A model generated the notes under the pieces. That model worked only from the letters and a program-made list of their open reading frames with translations. It did not search any database and was not told the origin of the DNA. Below, piece by piece: positions 1-12,069 of a stretch of 64,000 nt of DNA (positions are counted from its first letter, which is position 1; the number at the start of each line of letters is the position of its first letter). Made by a program: the position numbers and the translations under genes. The stretch lies in the NCBI RefSeq assembly GCF_030272615.1, contig NC_081410.1:142881349-142945348 (forward strand), in the 5' to 3' direction. Origin of the DNA: Cryptomeria japonica. Taxonomy: Eukaryota > Streptophyta > Pinopsida > Cupressales > Cupressaceae.

Positions 1-322
1 ATTTACCGAGACACTTCCTTTGGGTCCATTTGAGTACTTGAGACACAAGATGGGAGTTGTCTCACCATCCTAAAACACTTAAATGTGTAGGAAGATATAT
101 GGTTCAGGGGGATTCAACAATTGTTACTATCTTTTTACTCTTGAATCATGAAGCATGGACATAGGGGGAGAATGTGTCCTAACCGCATGTAGACAAGGGA
201 GAGATTATGGGTAGACTCTGATAGTATGACTGGTGTTAGACTAAGGTTCCCTTTTCCATTGCTATCAAAGGGGGAGAGATACCGAAATAGAAAATGTTGA
301 CATCAATGCCAAAGGGGGAGAT
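1..322 (+). mobile_element. 3' internal end of a Copia-type LTR retrotransposon (rest lies left of window)
   Basis: No reading frame is kept here. Three separate purine tracts of the form (A)GGGGGAGA are seen near 154-170, 268-280 and 310-322, and the last directly abuts the LTR. Repeated polypurine tracts before the 3' LTR are, as I recall, a trait of Sirevirus-type Copia elements. Elements B and V in this window end the same way, which supports Copia over Gypsy. The gag-pol part lies outside the window, so the lineage is inferred. Confidence 0.7.
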
Positions 323-2074
323 TGTTGGCATTGAGTTGTCATTGATGTCAACCGGTTTTGCAGGCTACTAGTAGGGTATGTCAACCTAGTATGAAGAAGA
401 TTGAACTAGCATAAGGAAGATTAACATGAAGGCATGTCAACCGGTATGGTGGAAGACAAGCAGGTATTGAGATTGTCAGTTACATCACCGGTAAGAGGTG
501 ATATGAAGTTGTGTGCTAGCATGACAAGTTGTAACCACTATGAAGGTTGTAACCAATATGTAGGCTAGCTGTTCATTTGTGATAATATTTGTGCTGAAGA
601 GGCAGAGTGTCAAAGAGATCACAAACCACCACAGGTGAAGTTGATCTACCGGTGTAGTATATGTTGCTGGATAGCAACAGGAGAAGGTTTTACCGATAAG
701 CTTTTATGCCAGTATAAGAATTTGTTGAATGAATGAGCATGAACCGACTCAATGTTGGGAGGTCAATTGTCGACGTGTTTGACAGGTGGATGCCAATTGG
801 CAAAAAGGCAGAGGTCAATGTGTACATCGATAAGGCATTGTAGGTGTGACAGTTCATCATTTAATATGATTGGAAAAATCACAAATTGATTGCAAGTGTT
901 CGTAGCTTGAAGTAGACTGAATGAGCAGTTGGGTGAGTTGATCAAGGAAGGACGATCCAATCTTTGTGCTCACTTGTCAAAGGAAATAGCTTAGACATTT
1001 ATGGTATTTGACAAATGCAGGTCGATAGACATGGTTGTCTTTGCTAAATTTAGCAAACGTATATTGGAAGTTGCGAGATTGGTGGAGCTTGATTGATTTG
1101 TTGCAGGTAATCAATCTCTAGAAGGAGATCTGATTCGATTTGTTGTGCCTTGTGATTAGTGGAAGAAACCCTAGTCGCCCTCTATTTGAATTGATTCTTG
1201 GCGGAAAAGCTTCAGTTTAAATATGATGACCTAAAATAGATAGAAGTTGTTGTTGAAGGGAAAAGAATAGAGTGAGATTGTTGTCTGAGAGTCGAATAGA
1301 TAAACACATGAAGTGTTTGTGAGTGAAGATTGTATTGGTAAGGAGAAGTAGGGTAAACTAGTGTAAGGAAAAAACTGACAGAGTGAGCATAGAATGCAGA
1401 AGTGACAAACCGAAAGAAGCAGTACTCGATGGAGAATGACCAAGTATGAGTTGAATTCAACAAAATAGAGGGAGAGAAGATTTAGCAGAGTTAGAACCAC
1501 CAGAAAGGCTAAGTTGCAGTGTGTGTTGAGTTAACACAAACTAGTAAGATAGAAATTGGTAGTGCAAAGCTTTGAAGGGTTGCAAAACTTCATTTGCAGC
1601 ATGGATCTCATTTGTGTATCTGAGTTTTCATATTGTTTTTTCACTGAGTAGGTGTTTAGTGTAGGGGTTGTAGCTCCTTTAGGTTGTAGCCTATAAATTG
1701 TGTAGGGGTTGGTGCTCCTTTGATTTGGTGCTCATAAATCAGGAGTTGGTGCTCCTTGGGTTGGTGCCCTAAAATTTGTAATCAGATCTTTCCATTGTGA
1801 GGCTGGATTGGAGCAGAAGATCTCCAACAACTATTCTCACCGATCTTTTTTCCCACATTGGGTTTTCCTCGTACATTTGGTGTTATGTGTCGCATCTTCA
1901 TGTGTGTGTGTTGTATTAATATTTTAGATATTTCTCCTACACACCCTGTTTGTATTGCTTTGGTAACCAGTCTGCATTTTGTTTATTTCATATTGAACCA
2001 GTATAGCTCTGATTAAGAAAAAATTATTTAAATCATTGATTCACCCCCCTCTCAGTGATCCATTGTCCCCAACA
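323..2074 (+). repeat. 3' LTR of the left-edge Copia-type element
   Basis: The LTR opens with TGTTGGCATTGAG right after the polypurine tract AAAGGGGGAGAT and closes with CCCCAACA, giving TG...CA ends with a short inverted repeat (TGTTGG / CCAACA) and a length of 1752 bp. About 35 bp before its end is the tract GATTCACCCCCCTCTCAG, which the LTRs of elements B and V also carry. The partner 5' LTR is outside the window, so a TSD cannot be tested; the expected right copy would be GATAA at 2075-2079. ORFs inside are short and look accidental. Confidence 0.8.
1650..1785 (+). repeat. Imperfect ~40 bp tandem repeat inside the LTR
   Basis: Three diverged units alternate phrases like 'GGGTTGGTGCTCCTTTG' and 'TTGGTGCTCATAAATC' (first unit 'GTTGTAGCTCC', last 'GTTGGTGCCC'). 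It lies in the downstream half of the LTR. I see no coding potential. Confidence 0.5.
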
Positions 2075-4064
2075 GATAAATCTTTTACAATTTCTTAGTT
2101 GTGAGCACAGATGTAGTTTTAACAGACCCAGACATGATTTTTGATCCTAGACGCAGTTATAGTAAACACATACATGCTTTCTAGTGATAATGACAATTTT
2201 ATCTTGAAAGTGAGAGATGCAATTCTGCTATGCACAAATGTGATTTCTCAACACAAATGTGGTTCAAACTGACACAGACGTGGTTTTAAATTTTTCTCTG
2301 ACAAATGTGATAGTATACTTAACTGATACCCAGATGTGATTATGCTCTACACAAATGCGATTTCCCAACACAGATGCAATTTAAACTAGCGCAGACGCAG
2401 TTCTGAATTTTTTTTCAAATTTGTCCAATTGTGAAGTTGTTGATTGTGACCAAATCTCAATGTTTTGACTTTTAGTGGCAAGATAACACAACAAAATAGT
2501 GAAGACCCAATGTATGAAGCTATTTTTGTCCAAAACTGATAAAGTGTTTTAATTTCAAGTGTGATTGTAAAATGTCCTTGTTTGTTTTGCATACACTTGG
2601 AAGACACGACAAACACGATCTTTGTTTAAAATATTTGATTGATTCTTTGATGAATGAAGACAAGCATAAATCCTAAGGCTGGCTAGGACAATAGTTGTTG
2701 GATCTCACTTGGTTTCCCAACTATGCTTATTCAGAGCGGATACCCCACTGGCTCCCCTCCACGACACTCACTTCTTCAGGATAGCCAAGCACCAATCCCT
2801 ATGAAAACTCCCCGTAGTGAACTTTGCATCTCTACTAAGAATCATAAGAATGTGAGATGGCATCAGAGGTCTGAACTCCTATAGCAACAACTAGAAGGTT
2901 TTTGGCTTTTAACATAAAAAGGTGTCTAGTAAGGGCATCTATTCAGGAGGTTATAATCAGCAGCGTGTTACGCTCCATTAAATGGAAGGCCTCCCAACCT
3001 ATAGAGGTTAGACTCGATAGGGTTTATGGGGAGTCATAACACCGTTATAACAACATGTAACACACGTTGCTTGATACTTTCATCACAAACACTTTTATTT
3101 ATAGTGGCTTGGAAGAGCTTAGCTTTAGCCCATTACCACTTGGGTTGTTCCCTCTCGCTTGGCATTATGGGCTACTCAGGAGGCAGACCCTCTAAAAGGT
3201 AAAACAAAAAGAGCCTATTGCTCAAGACACAAAAGACACTTGTTAATTTCAGAGCACCAATTGAAGTGTTTGCTAGACTAAAGAAGACAAAGAAAGCAAT
3301 CTCAAAATCAAAATATTTGCCAAAGGTCTTGCACCAAACTTGTTAGTAGTTTTCAAATGATACCCCTCCTGCAAGCACACAAGTAAATTTTAAGAAATCC
3401 CAAATACTCTGTGAAATAGGTGCCTTCAACAAGATGTTTTTTTCTCCTTTTCAAATAGTTGTACCACTTTGTCAGTCAGATCAAAAGAGGTTAGCTCTAA
3501 AAACCAAATTTGAAAACCCTAACTGAAAGTGAAAATGCAAAACTGAAAAACATAGGTGCAACTATATCAGACACAGACGCAGAAATAGATCACAGACATG
3601 AAAAGAAAGGATGCAAACACACTTTCAGGAAATCAGACCCTACAAATTTAACAAAAAAGCATAGACGCGACATAAACCTGCACAAATGTGAGATTTGGGC
3701 ACAAACATGAAAACAAAACTCATAGACACGATTTCAAAAACCTGCAAAATTGATTGAAAAACCTACAAAACAAAAATGCGACAAAAGGCAACACAGACGT
3801 GGAAAGAAATAAAAAAACGTGATTATATGTGTCACAAACACAACTTCGGGATAACGGATCTGCAAAAACAACAACCAAAAATCAGAAACACAAAAAGAGT
3901 AGTCACAGACGCGGAAAGAAAAAACAAACACGGTTAGATCCATTGCAGACATAGAAAAACGCAGAATCATCGCAATCTCAAACCTGCAACTTAAAAAAAA
4001 ATAAAAAATTTGCAAACAATATGTCAAAATACAAAGGGACAAGGGTCCCACCGAGCGTACAAAA
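2075..4064 (-). mobile_element. 5' leader of a minus-strand Tat-like Gypsy element, interrupted on the left by the Copia element
   Basis: Read on the minus strand, this follows the LTR at 4065-4804 and a primer-binding site, and it contains no gag before the Copia LTR cuts it at 2074. Two parts (about 2100-2400 and 3560-3960) hold clusters of imperfect motifs like CACAGACGCGG and CACAAATGTG; within the first, a unit of about 117 bp recurs. The block 2640-3260 is the reverse complement of 56440-57060 in the leader of element D, including an almost unbroken match around 3180-3240. The rest of this Gypsy element should lie left of the window beyond the Copia element. Confidence 0.65.
4045..4064 (-). 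promoter_or_regulatory. Putative primer-binding site of the minus-strand Gypsy element
   Basis: On the minus strand the sequence CGCTCGGTGGGACC lies a few bases inside the LTR end. It resembles the site of element D (CGCCCGGTGGGAC) in the same position. The matching tRNA was not identified. Confidence 0.55.
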
Positions 4065-4804
4065 TGTATATGGTGAAAAGTGATGATAAACTATTGTAAA
4101 ACCATAAAGATCCAACCACAAACAATCTAAGTCCTACAATGAAACATTCACCAATACTAATAGAGATACCTAAGATCATGCAAATAATAAATAACAAAAC
4201 AAGATATACCATTCATATGTCTAGTAGGGTTTCAATCTCCATTGTCTTCTTATCTCCATTGATCTTGTTTAATGTAGTTGCTCTCAAATTTTATGTGTGC
4301 ACAAGAGCTCAACAAAGAACAAATTGTGGTTGATAGCTTGATCTCAAGAAGGCTTAATTATGTCATTAGTGTTGATAATGAAGGAGAGTATCCTCTTATA
4401 TAGAAGACACTGCAAGAATTTGAGGGATACGATTAAGAGGTGTAAAGGTAAAGGGTAGGTAGAAGAAATAATTAAATGATAAAGGGGGTAGGTAAGAGAA
4501 GAATTAAGAGATAAATGACACGTCTCATGGGTAGAAAAGGTTAATGAATTAATTAAATAAATAAAGATTTATTTAATTAATATAGGAAGTGGGATCAATT
4601 AAATAAATAAATAAAATATTTATTTAATTTAAGAAAATGACAATTTAAATAAATAAAAATATTTATTTAAATGAGGAAAGGCTTAGAAGAGGATTAATGA
4701 ATTAATTAAATAAATAAGAATTTATTTAATTAAAGACTTAGGATAAAATAATTAAATAAATAATTTTTTTATTTAATTAGACAGGACAATTTTAGGTGTC
4801 TACA
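4065..4804 (-). repeat. 5' LTR of the minus-strand Gypsy element
   Basis: On the minus strand it starts TGTAGACACC and ends CCATATACA, 740 bp, with the primer-binding-like sequence just inside. The start half is AT-rich with repeated ATTTATTTAATT tracts (4540-4790), a style shared with the LTRs of element A. The LTR of element D (54207-54881) has a similar start, TGTAGACAC, and ends CTACA. The other LTR is not in the window, so the call rests on the ends and the site. Confidence 0.65.
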
Positions 4805-5028
4805 AATCTTTAACAGTTTCATCCACTTGCTTCAATTGATTATTAACTTCCGTATGCCTCAATTTGAACTTCTGGATTTGTTCTCTCAGCTTCTGCACAT
4901 ATTCATTCGCTACCTTCACATTCTCTTTCAATTCCTCATTCTCAAGTTCAACACTTTCCAGATCTTTCAAGAGCTATTTGTAATTCTTCATCCAACTGAT
5001 ATTCTTTGGTCATAATCATTGGTGCCAT
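4805..5028 (-). pseudogene. Start of a coiled-coil gag-like protein of element F, truncated
   Basis: On the minus strand an ATG at 5028 opens a short reading frame. After one frameshift near 4955 it continues as a lysine/glutamate-rich, heptad-like coiled coil (for example ELENEELKENVKVANE). It resembles the coiled-coil start of gag in element V, which also lies just inside an LTR. The minus-strand Gypsy element cuts it off at 4804. No conserved domain is visible, so the name rests on position and composition. Confidence 0.4.
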
Positions 5029-5097
5029 GATCAACCAATAAGGATCTCCCTCAAGCGATCAAACTTTCAAGAAAGCGACCAAAGCTCTCATGCAAAT

Positions 5098-5171
5098 TGT
5101 TAAATTGGTTGAATGGACTGAAATACTGAGAGGGAGGGTGAATCAACATTTCCATAGAATTTTAAACTTTC
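5098..5171 (-). repeat. Element F: inner end of its 5' LTR (minus strand), split by element A
   Basis: On the minus strand this carries GATTCACCCTCCCTCTCAG and ends near TTTAACA. It is followed inward by a degenerate primer-binding site like ATTTGCATGAGAGC (compare TTGGTATCAGAGC). The C-rich LTR-end signature matches those of elements B, V and the left-edge element. The LTR continues beyond element A at 20755, joined through the CTTTC duplication. Confidence 0.5.
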
Positions 5172-5545
5172 TGTAGTCACATAAATCTATCCACTTAATT
5201 AAATGAATATTTAGTATTTATTTGATTATTTAACCATCAATCAATAATTAATTAAATTAATATTTAATTAATTCATCTTAACCCTCTTCTCCTATTAATT
5301 AAATAAATTATTCAATTTATTTGATTTAATTCACTTAACCAAATTCAGACCATTAATTAAATAAATAAATCATATTTGTTTAAATTAAATCTTCTCTCTC
5401 CCCCAAAATCCCATCTCTCACATTTAAATAAATTAGCATTTATTTAAATCACCTTTATCCTCCACCCACTTGCATTTTCCTACAAATGCAAGTTGCACAA
5501 CTATTTTAAATAAATAAATTATTTATTTAAAATCCCATTTATCCT

Positions 5546-5712
5546 CACCCACTTGAAACCTTTAATGACTTCCCTTAAAGTCTTCAAACTTAATGGCTTC
5601 CTTCTAGAGTCTTCTTAAGCCTTTAATGGTTTCCCTTAAAGTCTTCAAACTTAATGGCTTCCTTCTAGAGTCTTCTTAAGCCTTTAATGGTTTCCCTCAA
5701 AGTCTTCAAGCA
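5546..5712 (+). repeat. ~61 bp tandem repeat in element A 5' LTR
   Basis: Units follow the pattern TTAATGGCTTCCTTCTAGAG ... CTTTAATGGTTTCCCT. About two full units are present here against about three in the 3' LTR (19370-19590), which largely accounts for the LTR length difference. Confidence 0.75.
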
Positions 5713-6455
5713 TTTAATGCTTTATCTTCCTTTTTCTCATGTAAATAAATTAAGATTTATTTAAATAAAATCCAAAATTCACATTCACATTTAAATAAAT
5801 TAATATTTATTTAAATATCTATCCAAATGCAAATTACACCATTTAATTGAAAATTCCAAAATTTCTCCCACTTGGATTCTCCTACAAAATCCACTTGCGT
5901 GCCTAAATCCCTTCTAGGTTCTTCTAACTCCTTCTAATTAGCCTAATCCTATCCTAATCATTGTCACATTCTTAAATAAAAGGAAGTCACTTCTCAAAAA
6001 CCTCCAAAGTCTTCAATAACCATTAAAGGCTTTATGTATTCAAATGGTTAACCTCTAAAGTCTTCTAAACCATTAAAGGCTCTTACATAACCATTTATGG
6101 TTAACTTGCCTTTTTACCTTTGATTAGAGACTTTCCTCTAACTTAACCATCCTTTTGACTTATGGGTCTCTTCAAAGCATTTATTTCTTTGACTAAGGTA
6201 ACCATTTAACCCTTGCACATTCATTTATCCCTTGGATAAAAGGAATAACCATTAACCTAACCCTAACCCAACCCCCTAGGGTAACCATCATGTCCCTTCA
6301 AACATTTAATGCTCCTCATCTCTCCTCTCAAGCCTCCTCATGGTGACACTTGTCAACATGGGATTGGGTTGAAAGTCTCACATGGATTGAATATCTTTCA
6401 ATCCCAACCTTTGTTAAGATTGCTCAATCTTAACCCTTCATTTCCCCACTTCCTC

Positions 6456-6463
6456 TATAAATA
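6456..6463 (+). promoter_or_regulatory. TATA box of element A 5' LTR
   Basis: The sequence CTCTATAAATAGAAC is a good plant TATA box, conserved at 20329 in the 3' LTR. Transcription would be expected to start about 30 bp downstream, near 6486, defining R. The start site is inferred. Confidence 0.6.
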
Positions 6464-6876
6464 GAACCCTTATCCTAAAACAAAGAAGGAAGCATTAGAG
6501 TATTGTTACTATACTGGCATTAGCATAGAGCTTTTTCATAGCATCACTATCTACACTTGCATAGCATTTGTTTATCATATCCAACCATCTTGAATCTCCA
6601 TATGGCATCCATGGCTAGTGCTAAAAGATGAGAGCTACACTCATTTGGGACTTGGAGAGGGGAGAAACAAGGGAGAGGCATCAAAAGGCATCATGGAAGC
6701 ATCTTAGGGAGGCTCTTCTCCTTTCTTTTGTTTTGCTAAACTTCTTTCATGCTTTTTGAAATCTCTTTTGATATGTTTGGAATGGTTTTTAGTTCTTTGT
6801 TTTGGTTTTATGGTTGAAACTAACTTATTAACATTGAATTTTGTTGTTGCCTTGTCCCCATTTCCATGACATCATT

Positions 6877-6894
6877 TGGTGAACCCGACGTGAA
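6877..6894 (+). promoter_or_regulatory. Element A primer-binding site
   Basis: TGGTGAACCCGACGTGAA begins three bases after the 5' LTR end (ATCA), the expected place for a tRNA-primed site. I did not assign the tRNA. Confidence 0.7.
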
Positions 6895-9471
6895 TCAAAC
6901 ACTTTTGTAACTTCAAGGACATTTTTTTTTACGCTTGTGAGCCCACCATGTGCACTAACTTTTTTTGAATGTTTTAGTTGCAGATTTTCTAATTTTTTTG
7001 TGCAGGTTTTGGAAGGAGTTAGTTTAAAACATTTTTAATTTCTTTGGTTTAAATTTCATCTTTCTTGTTTTTCACAAAGGGATAAAAATAACTTCACATT
7101 TTTTATTTGGTGCAACTAAAACAAACTCAACTTTTTCATTTGGTGCATTAAAAAAAAAAAGAACTTCATCTTTCTTGTTTTTCACAAAGGGATAAAAAGA
7201 ACTTCACATTTTCTGTTTGGTGCAATTAAAACAAACTCAACTTTTTCATTTGGTGCATAACAAAGAACTTCATCTTTCTTGTTTTTCACAAATGGATAAA
7301 AAGAAATTCACATTTTCTATTTGGTGCAACTAAAACAAACTCAACTTTTTCATTTGGTGCATAACAAAGAACTTCATATTTCTTGTTTTTCACAAAGGGA
7401 TGAAAAGAACTTCACATTTTCTATTTGGTGCAACTAAAACAAACTCAACTTTTCATTTGGTGCATAAAAAGAACCTCACATTTACCTTTTTGTTACAAAG
7501 GATACACGACTTTATTTTTGATGACCAGGTTTTCTTTCCAAAAGTTTATCAAGTGTCAAACATTTTGATATCTTGGTTAAAAAGAACACCATATCTGTTG
7601 GAGCAACATCTCCAAATAGCATATAGATCACATTATGATAAAATAGTTAAAAAGAACAAGTTCTTTCAGTGTTTGGCATGCTTGTGCAAAATTTGTAGAG
7701 TGGTCCTACTTCTAACGCACACTATCCTCTCCCTTGGCTTTCGTGGTCCTAGGTGCAAGAGAAAAGTGTTAGTAACACTCAAAATTTTATCCTTTTAAGA
7801 GAGGCATGCCAAGAGACACATCACTCTTGGGAACGACCTCGTGTGGTAAATCCTTTGAGCCGCTATAGAAATCAGGTGAGACTGAAAGTTGTAGCCTTGG
7901 GTATAGTTGTCCCTACAGTGTAACTTGTCGAAAGGACATATGGGCCCCACCACAAGTTACAAGGCTCTTAAGTGAGTCACTGCAGAATGAACTTATGTCC
8001 AAAGACATCGAACATTACTAGACACTTTTTTATATAGAAGCCCACTCATTGTATTGATTGAGGATATTTATGACAAGTTCAGTGCAAGAGCATAGATGGT
8101 TTTGCTCCCAAGATACTCACCATACATATTTCCTTGAATAGAAACAAAGCTTTTTGAAAGGCTACTTGTAGCTTGATAAAAGTGGTGACTCCCCCATCAT
8201 AGGGATCACCTAGTTGTTATATTCACGCAAGACTTAGTATATCACATCCCTACCTGCCACGATGAGATTCATAAGGTATGTAGTACCAAAGTTGAAGAAA
8301 TATCAAGATGTGGGCTGAAAATATCCCAATTGGCCAATTGACCTTAGGGATAAAAAGTGTTTGACTTGTCTTCGTATTGTGTCAAACCAGTACAAATTTG
8401 AGCCGACTTCAGGCTTTGGAAACACTAAAATACATTTGTCAAAAAAGGGTCAAAGTTTTATGATTGGGTTGATTTAAACCCACACCTATTTGTGCCTTTT
8501 TGAGGCAACATTATTGTGCTTGTGTGCTTGCTCTATTTTCTTGTCAAAGAAATTTCCAAACAAACTCAAAAACTAAAGTATTCATCCAAACACAATTACA
8601 CATCAGAAATTAATCAAACATAAACTATCCAAACACAGTCAAAACAAAGTATCAATTTGTATGACCATCACTCACATTTTGAGAAAAAGGAGTCTTCATC
8701 AAAAGACCACATTAAGAAAGAGACCATTGAGTTCAAAGACTCTCATCAAAAGAAGGAAATTTTTCTATCTCAATAGATATATTTTTCTCTCACATAGAGC
8801 CTTCTTGCATCATATGCACTTGTATCTTCAAGGCAAAACCAACGAGTTCGACAAAGAGCCTTTGAAAAATAGAGCTTTTACTCAATACTGAGATTTAAGT
8901 TATCACAAGAACAAAGGAGGTAAGATCAACCCTGCTTTCTTTCCTAAAAAATGCATCAGATATAACAGAGCTCGGGAAGAACTACCAACCCCTAAGTTAG
9001 AAGAGGAAGAATTCATCCCATTTGTAACACAAAGCTTTTATTGAAGTTCCCATTCTATCCACTCTTACATTTCATATATCAATCCATTTCACCTCTCGAA
9101 ATATAAAAGGTCTTGTCCAAAGTTCTTTTTAGATATTGCTTAATCAAAACAACACATCACTTTTTAGAGTGTTTTCTACATCTAGGATCAATCATCCTAA
9201 GAAACACCTCTACACAGGTTAAAACTGGTATATGAGTGAATCTTCTCATTTCTAGGTAGCTTGATTTGTAACACGTCTCAAACCTTGCTACACCTTATCA
9301 TACCAACATTGTTGACAACATAAAAAGCAATTCATAAAAGGGTTTTTGGTAACATCACACCTTTAGTGTCAGAGATTCATCTTCTTCACACTACACAAAC
9401 ACATTTATCTCTCATTTCATCACCAACTCATAATCATATTCATCAAACTTCAAAAACAATTTTCCAATCAA
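6895..9471 (+). other. Element A untranslated leader
   Basis: About 2.6 kb lie between the primer-binding site and gag with no long conserved frame. It contains a four-fold 104 bp tandem repeat (7055-7480). A block at 7730-8420 resembles in style, though only weakly in sequence, the leader blocks at 2640-3260 and 56440-57060. The 132-codon frame at 7400-7798 starts inside the tandem repeat and is probably fortuitous. Confidence 0.75.
7055..7480 (+). repeat. ~104 bp tandem repeat, four units, in element A leader
   Basis: The phrase TTCTTGTTTTTCACAAA recurs near 7060, 7171, 7275 and 7380, that is at steps of about 104-110 bp. Each unit also carries CTATTTGGTGCAACT or similar and CATTTGGTGCATAA. 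Confidence 0.85.
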
Positions 9472-10917
9472 ATGGCTAACACCAGGTCAAAAACCAAACA
9501 ACTAGAGATCGAAGAAGAGGAGGATGAAAATCTCAATGAATTTCAAGAAGCTCTTGGAGGTGGTACAAATGAGGAAGATCCTATTACTCCCACTCCTAAG
9601 GCAATTGAAAGAGAACAACACAACCCTCTCTTTAATCAACTTTTTGATGAAATCCTCAAAAACAATGCGAACGTTCATTTTCTGAGACTTGCTCAAGAGG
9701 GAGTTAAACCACCCTCTGATTTTGATACTGCACAATTACGACAAGCATCAAAAAACCATAGCCATAATGAAGGTGGAAGAGGTCGAGATCCTATCAGATA
9801 TGACCTTAATCAAGGAAATCCCCCACCTCCTCCTCCTAACGAAATGGACATGTTGAGGCAACAAGTTGAGACTCTCGCTCAACAACTCCATAGTGGTGTG
9901 AAAACTACCTAGTTTTCACGTAATGATATTTGTCTCTATCCCTTTGATAGGAATCTACATATGCCACCTTTTCCGTGAGGGTTTGTAACACCTAAGTTTG
10001 AAAAGTATCGAGGAAAAGGAGACCCTAGAGATCATGTTTGGGAATTTCACTTTGCTTTCCTAGAAGTAGCATATGAAGATACATATCTAATGTGACTCTT
10101 TCATCAGAGTTTGGCAGGGACAACTACACAATGGTTTTCTTGATTACCAGGCATCATTAGGACATTTGAAGAATTGGTTCAAAATTTCATCACACATTAT
10201 ACACACAATATCAAATGTGATGTAACTATGGCAGATTTGTGTAACACTAAGCAAAAGCTTGAGGAACTCTTTTCAGCTTTCCTACAAAGATGGAGGTAGC
10301 TATCTAGCCGACACTCTCTTCATCTTCCAGAATGAGAACTAGTGGAAATATTTATTTCCAACTTAAACAAGGAAATGAAATTCCACCTAGATATGAAGGG
10401 AACAGAATGCTTTGAAGACATGATCACCCAAGGGTTAAAATGTGAGCGAGCTCTTATAAAAAAGGGGCTTATTAAGATATACACTGAACCCAAGGATGCT
10501 CCTCGCCCACACTTTAACAGTGATAAACCGAACTTCTGGAATAAAAACAAAAACATTGTCAATGATGGAGTTGTAGATGCAAGGACTATAAAGAGTGTGC
10601 AACCAGTGGTTCGATTTGTGGGGAAAAATCCCCCTCCTAAAAACAACACCATTGCTCCTCCACAAAATCAAAACTGCAATACACCACAAGAGGAACCAAG
10701 ACAATGACAACAAAACCATAAACCAAAACATACGTACACACCCTTAGGGGAACCCATTGAAACAATGTTGTGTCAACTGGTTTCTTCAAACTTGGTAACC
10801 TTACCCAAGACATCTACCTATGAACCTCAGGTCAAACCTCCATGGTGGTGAGATAATGAACATTGTGAATTCCACCAAGGGAAAGGGCATAAAACAATTG
10901 CCACATATTGAAAGATC
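9472..10917 (+). pseudogene. Element A gag (Tat-type), interrupted by stops
   Basis: The frame opens at ATG 9472 after a leader and stays in one frame to about 10707 and on to 10917. It is broken by stops at 9910-9912 (TAG) and by several TGA/TAG codons between 9975 and 10335. The central part (about 9990-10460) has the retrotransposon gag fold seen in element D: KYRGKGDPRDH, then AFLQRWR, then NLNKEMKFHL. A zinc-finger-like HCEFHQGKGH remnant lies near 10860. Gag would form the virus-like particle. Several TGA codons sit where D has arginine, which fits CGA-to-TGA change. Confidence 0.85.
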
Positions 10918-12069
10918 TTGTTCAAGATCTTATTGATCGAGGCGAAATTGAAATGGAGGGACACAACCCAAAAAATCTCCAACAATGATCATCTCATGTT
11001 TCAGAATCTGCTTCCATCACAAGATCAAAGGGGCTCTTCCACCTCAGGACGAAACATAGATACCACGGATTATATGCGAGCTGCATATAATTACACCGTG
11101 AATCACCTTTACGATGTCAATGAACAAATTGCAACCATCACCATCAAAAACTTACATCCTGAGTGTAATGTTGTTACGCGTCATAGCAAGCTCACCATAA
11201 AAGCTGCTCCACAAGGATCAACACCTATTCCTAAACAGTACAATCTAGTGGAGCAGTTAGATAAGACACCCGTGCTCATATCCATATTAGAGCTTCTTCG
11301 CCTATCTCCATCCCACAAGAATATCTTGGACCAAGCTCTCCAAGAAGAGTCAGTCCCCACCAACCTTGATAGCGATCAATTTTAAGCCATGGTTGGTAGT
11401 TTAAGATCATTGCCATGTCTTACTTTCTCTGAAAGCGATAATGCATCGTTCCAACAACCTCACAATGCCTCACTCCATATTGAAAGGTTTGTGAACCAAC
11501 ATAGGATCAAGCGAGTCTTGATTGACAAAGGAGACGATCTCAATATATGTACATTACAGTTGGTCACATCATTGGGGTATGTTGTGGGATCAGTGGATGT
11601 TAGCAAAAGAATTACTATTAAAGCCTATGATGATGTCAAAAACTCTTCCAAAGGGGCTGTGATATTACCTGTCAGGGTAGGGCCTATGATAAAGAACATA
11701 GTTTGCCAGGTTCTAGATCTTCCTCTACCATGCAATCTCTTGTTGGGAAGACCTTGGATACATGCCATGCAAGTAGTTCCATCTACCTATCATTAGTGTA
11801 TCAAATTTCTTCATAACGGTGTGGAAATCACGATCCTGGGAGATGCCAATCCATTTGCATATTGTAACAATATTAACCATCAACCAGAGATTATTGTTCC
11901 TAATAACAGAGAAGTTATCCCATCCACATCATATGTTAGTCTAGCTTCTCTTTCCAACTCAAACACCCCTATACCGAAGCAAGAGAAGCTAAAAATGAAA
12001 ATGGCAGAGGAAGGACCTGGGGAATATAATCCAACTCTTTTGTGTTTGGCAATTATCCACTTCTCCTAG
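10918..12069 (+). pseudogene. Element A protease region
   Basis: Same frame as gag, with stops at 11383-11385 and 11794-11796. A retropepsin-like core lies at 11497-11780: RVLIDKGDDLNICTL, with the candidate catalytic Asp at 11524, and later LLLGRPWIHAM. The usual D-G/T-G triad reads D-K-G, so the active site is probably damaged. Element D has a close copy (60050-60350). The protease would cut the gag-pol polyprotein. Confidence 0.8.

Larger units (their letters stand above)
5172..6874 (+). repeat. Element A 5' LTR
   Basis: It starts TGTAGTCACATAAAT and ends CCATTTCCATGACATCA, 1703 bp. It matches 18985-20749 over its whole length. The U3 part is AT-rich, followed by tandem 61 bp units (5546-5710), a TATA box at 6456 and a downstream portion without ORFs. 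Confidence 0.95.

Noticed and set aside
7400-7798. 132-codon ORF in element A leader as a gene
   Set aside because: It begins within the tandem repeat, has no recognisable domain, and lies between primer site and gag, where such frames occur by chance.
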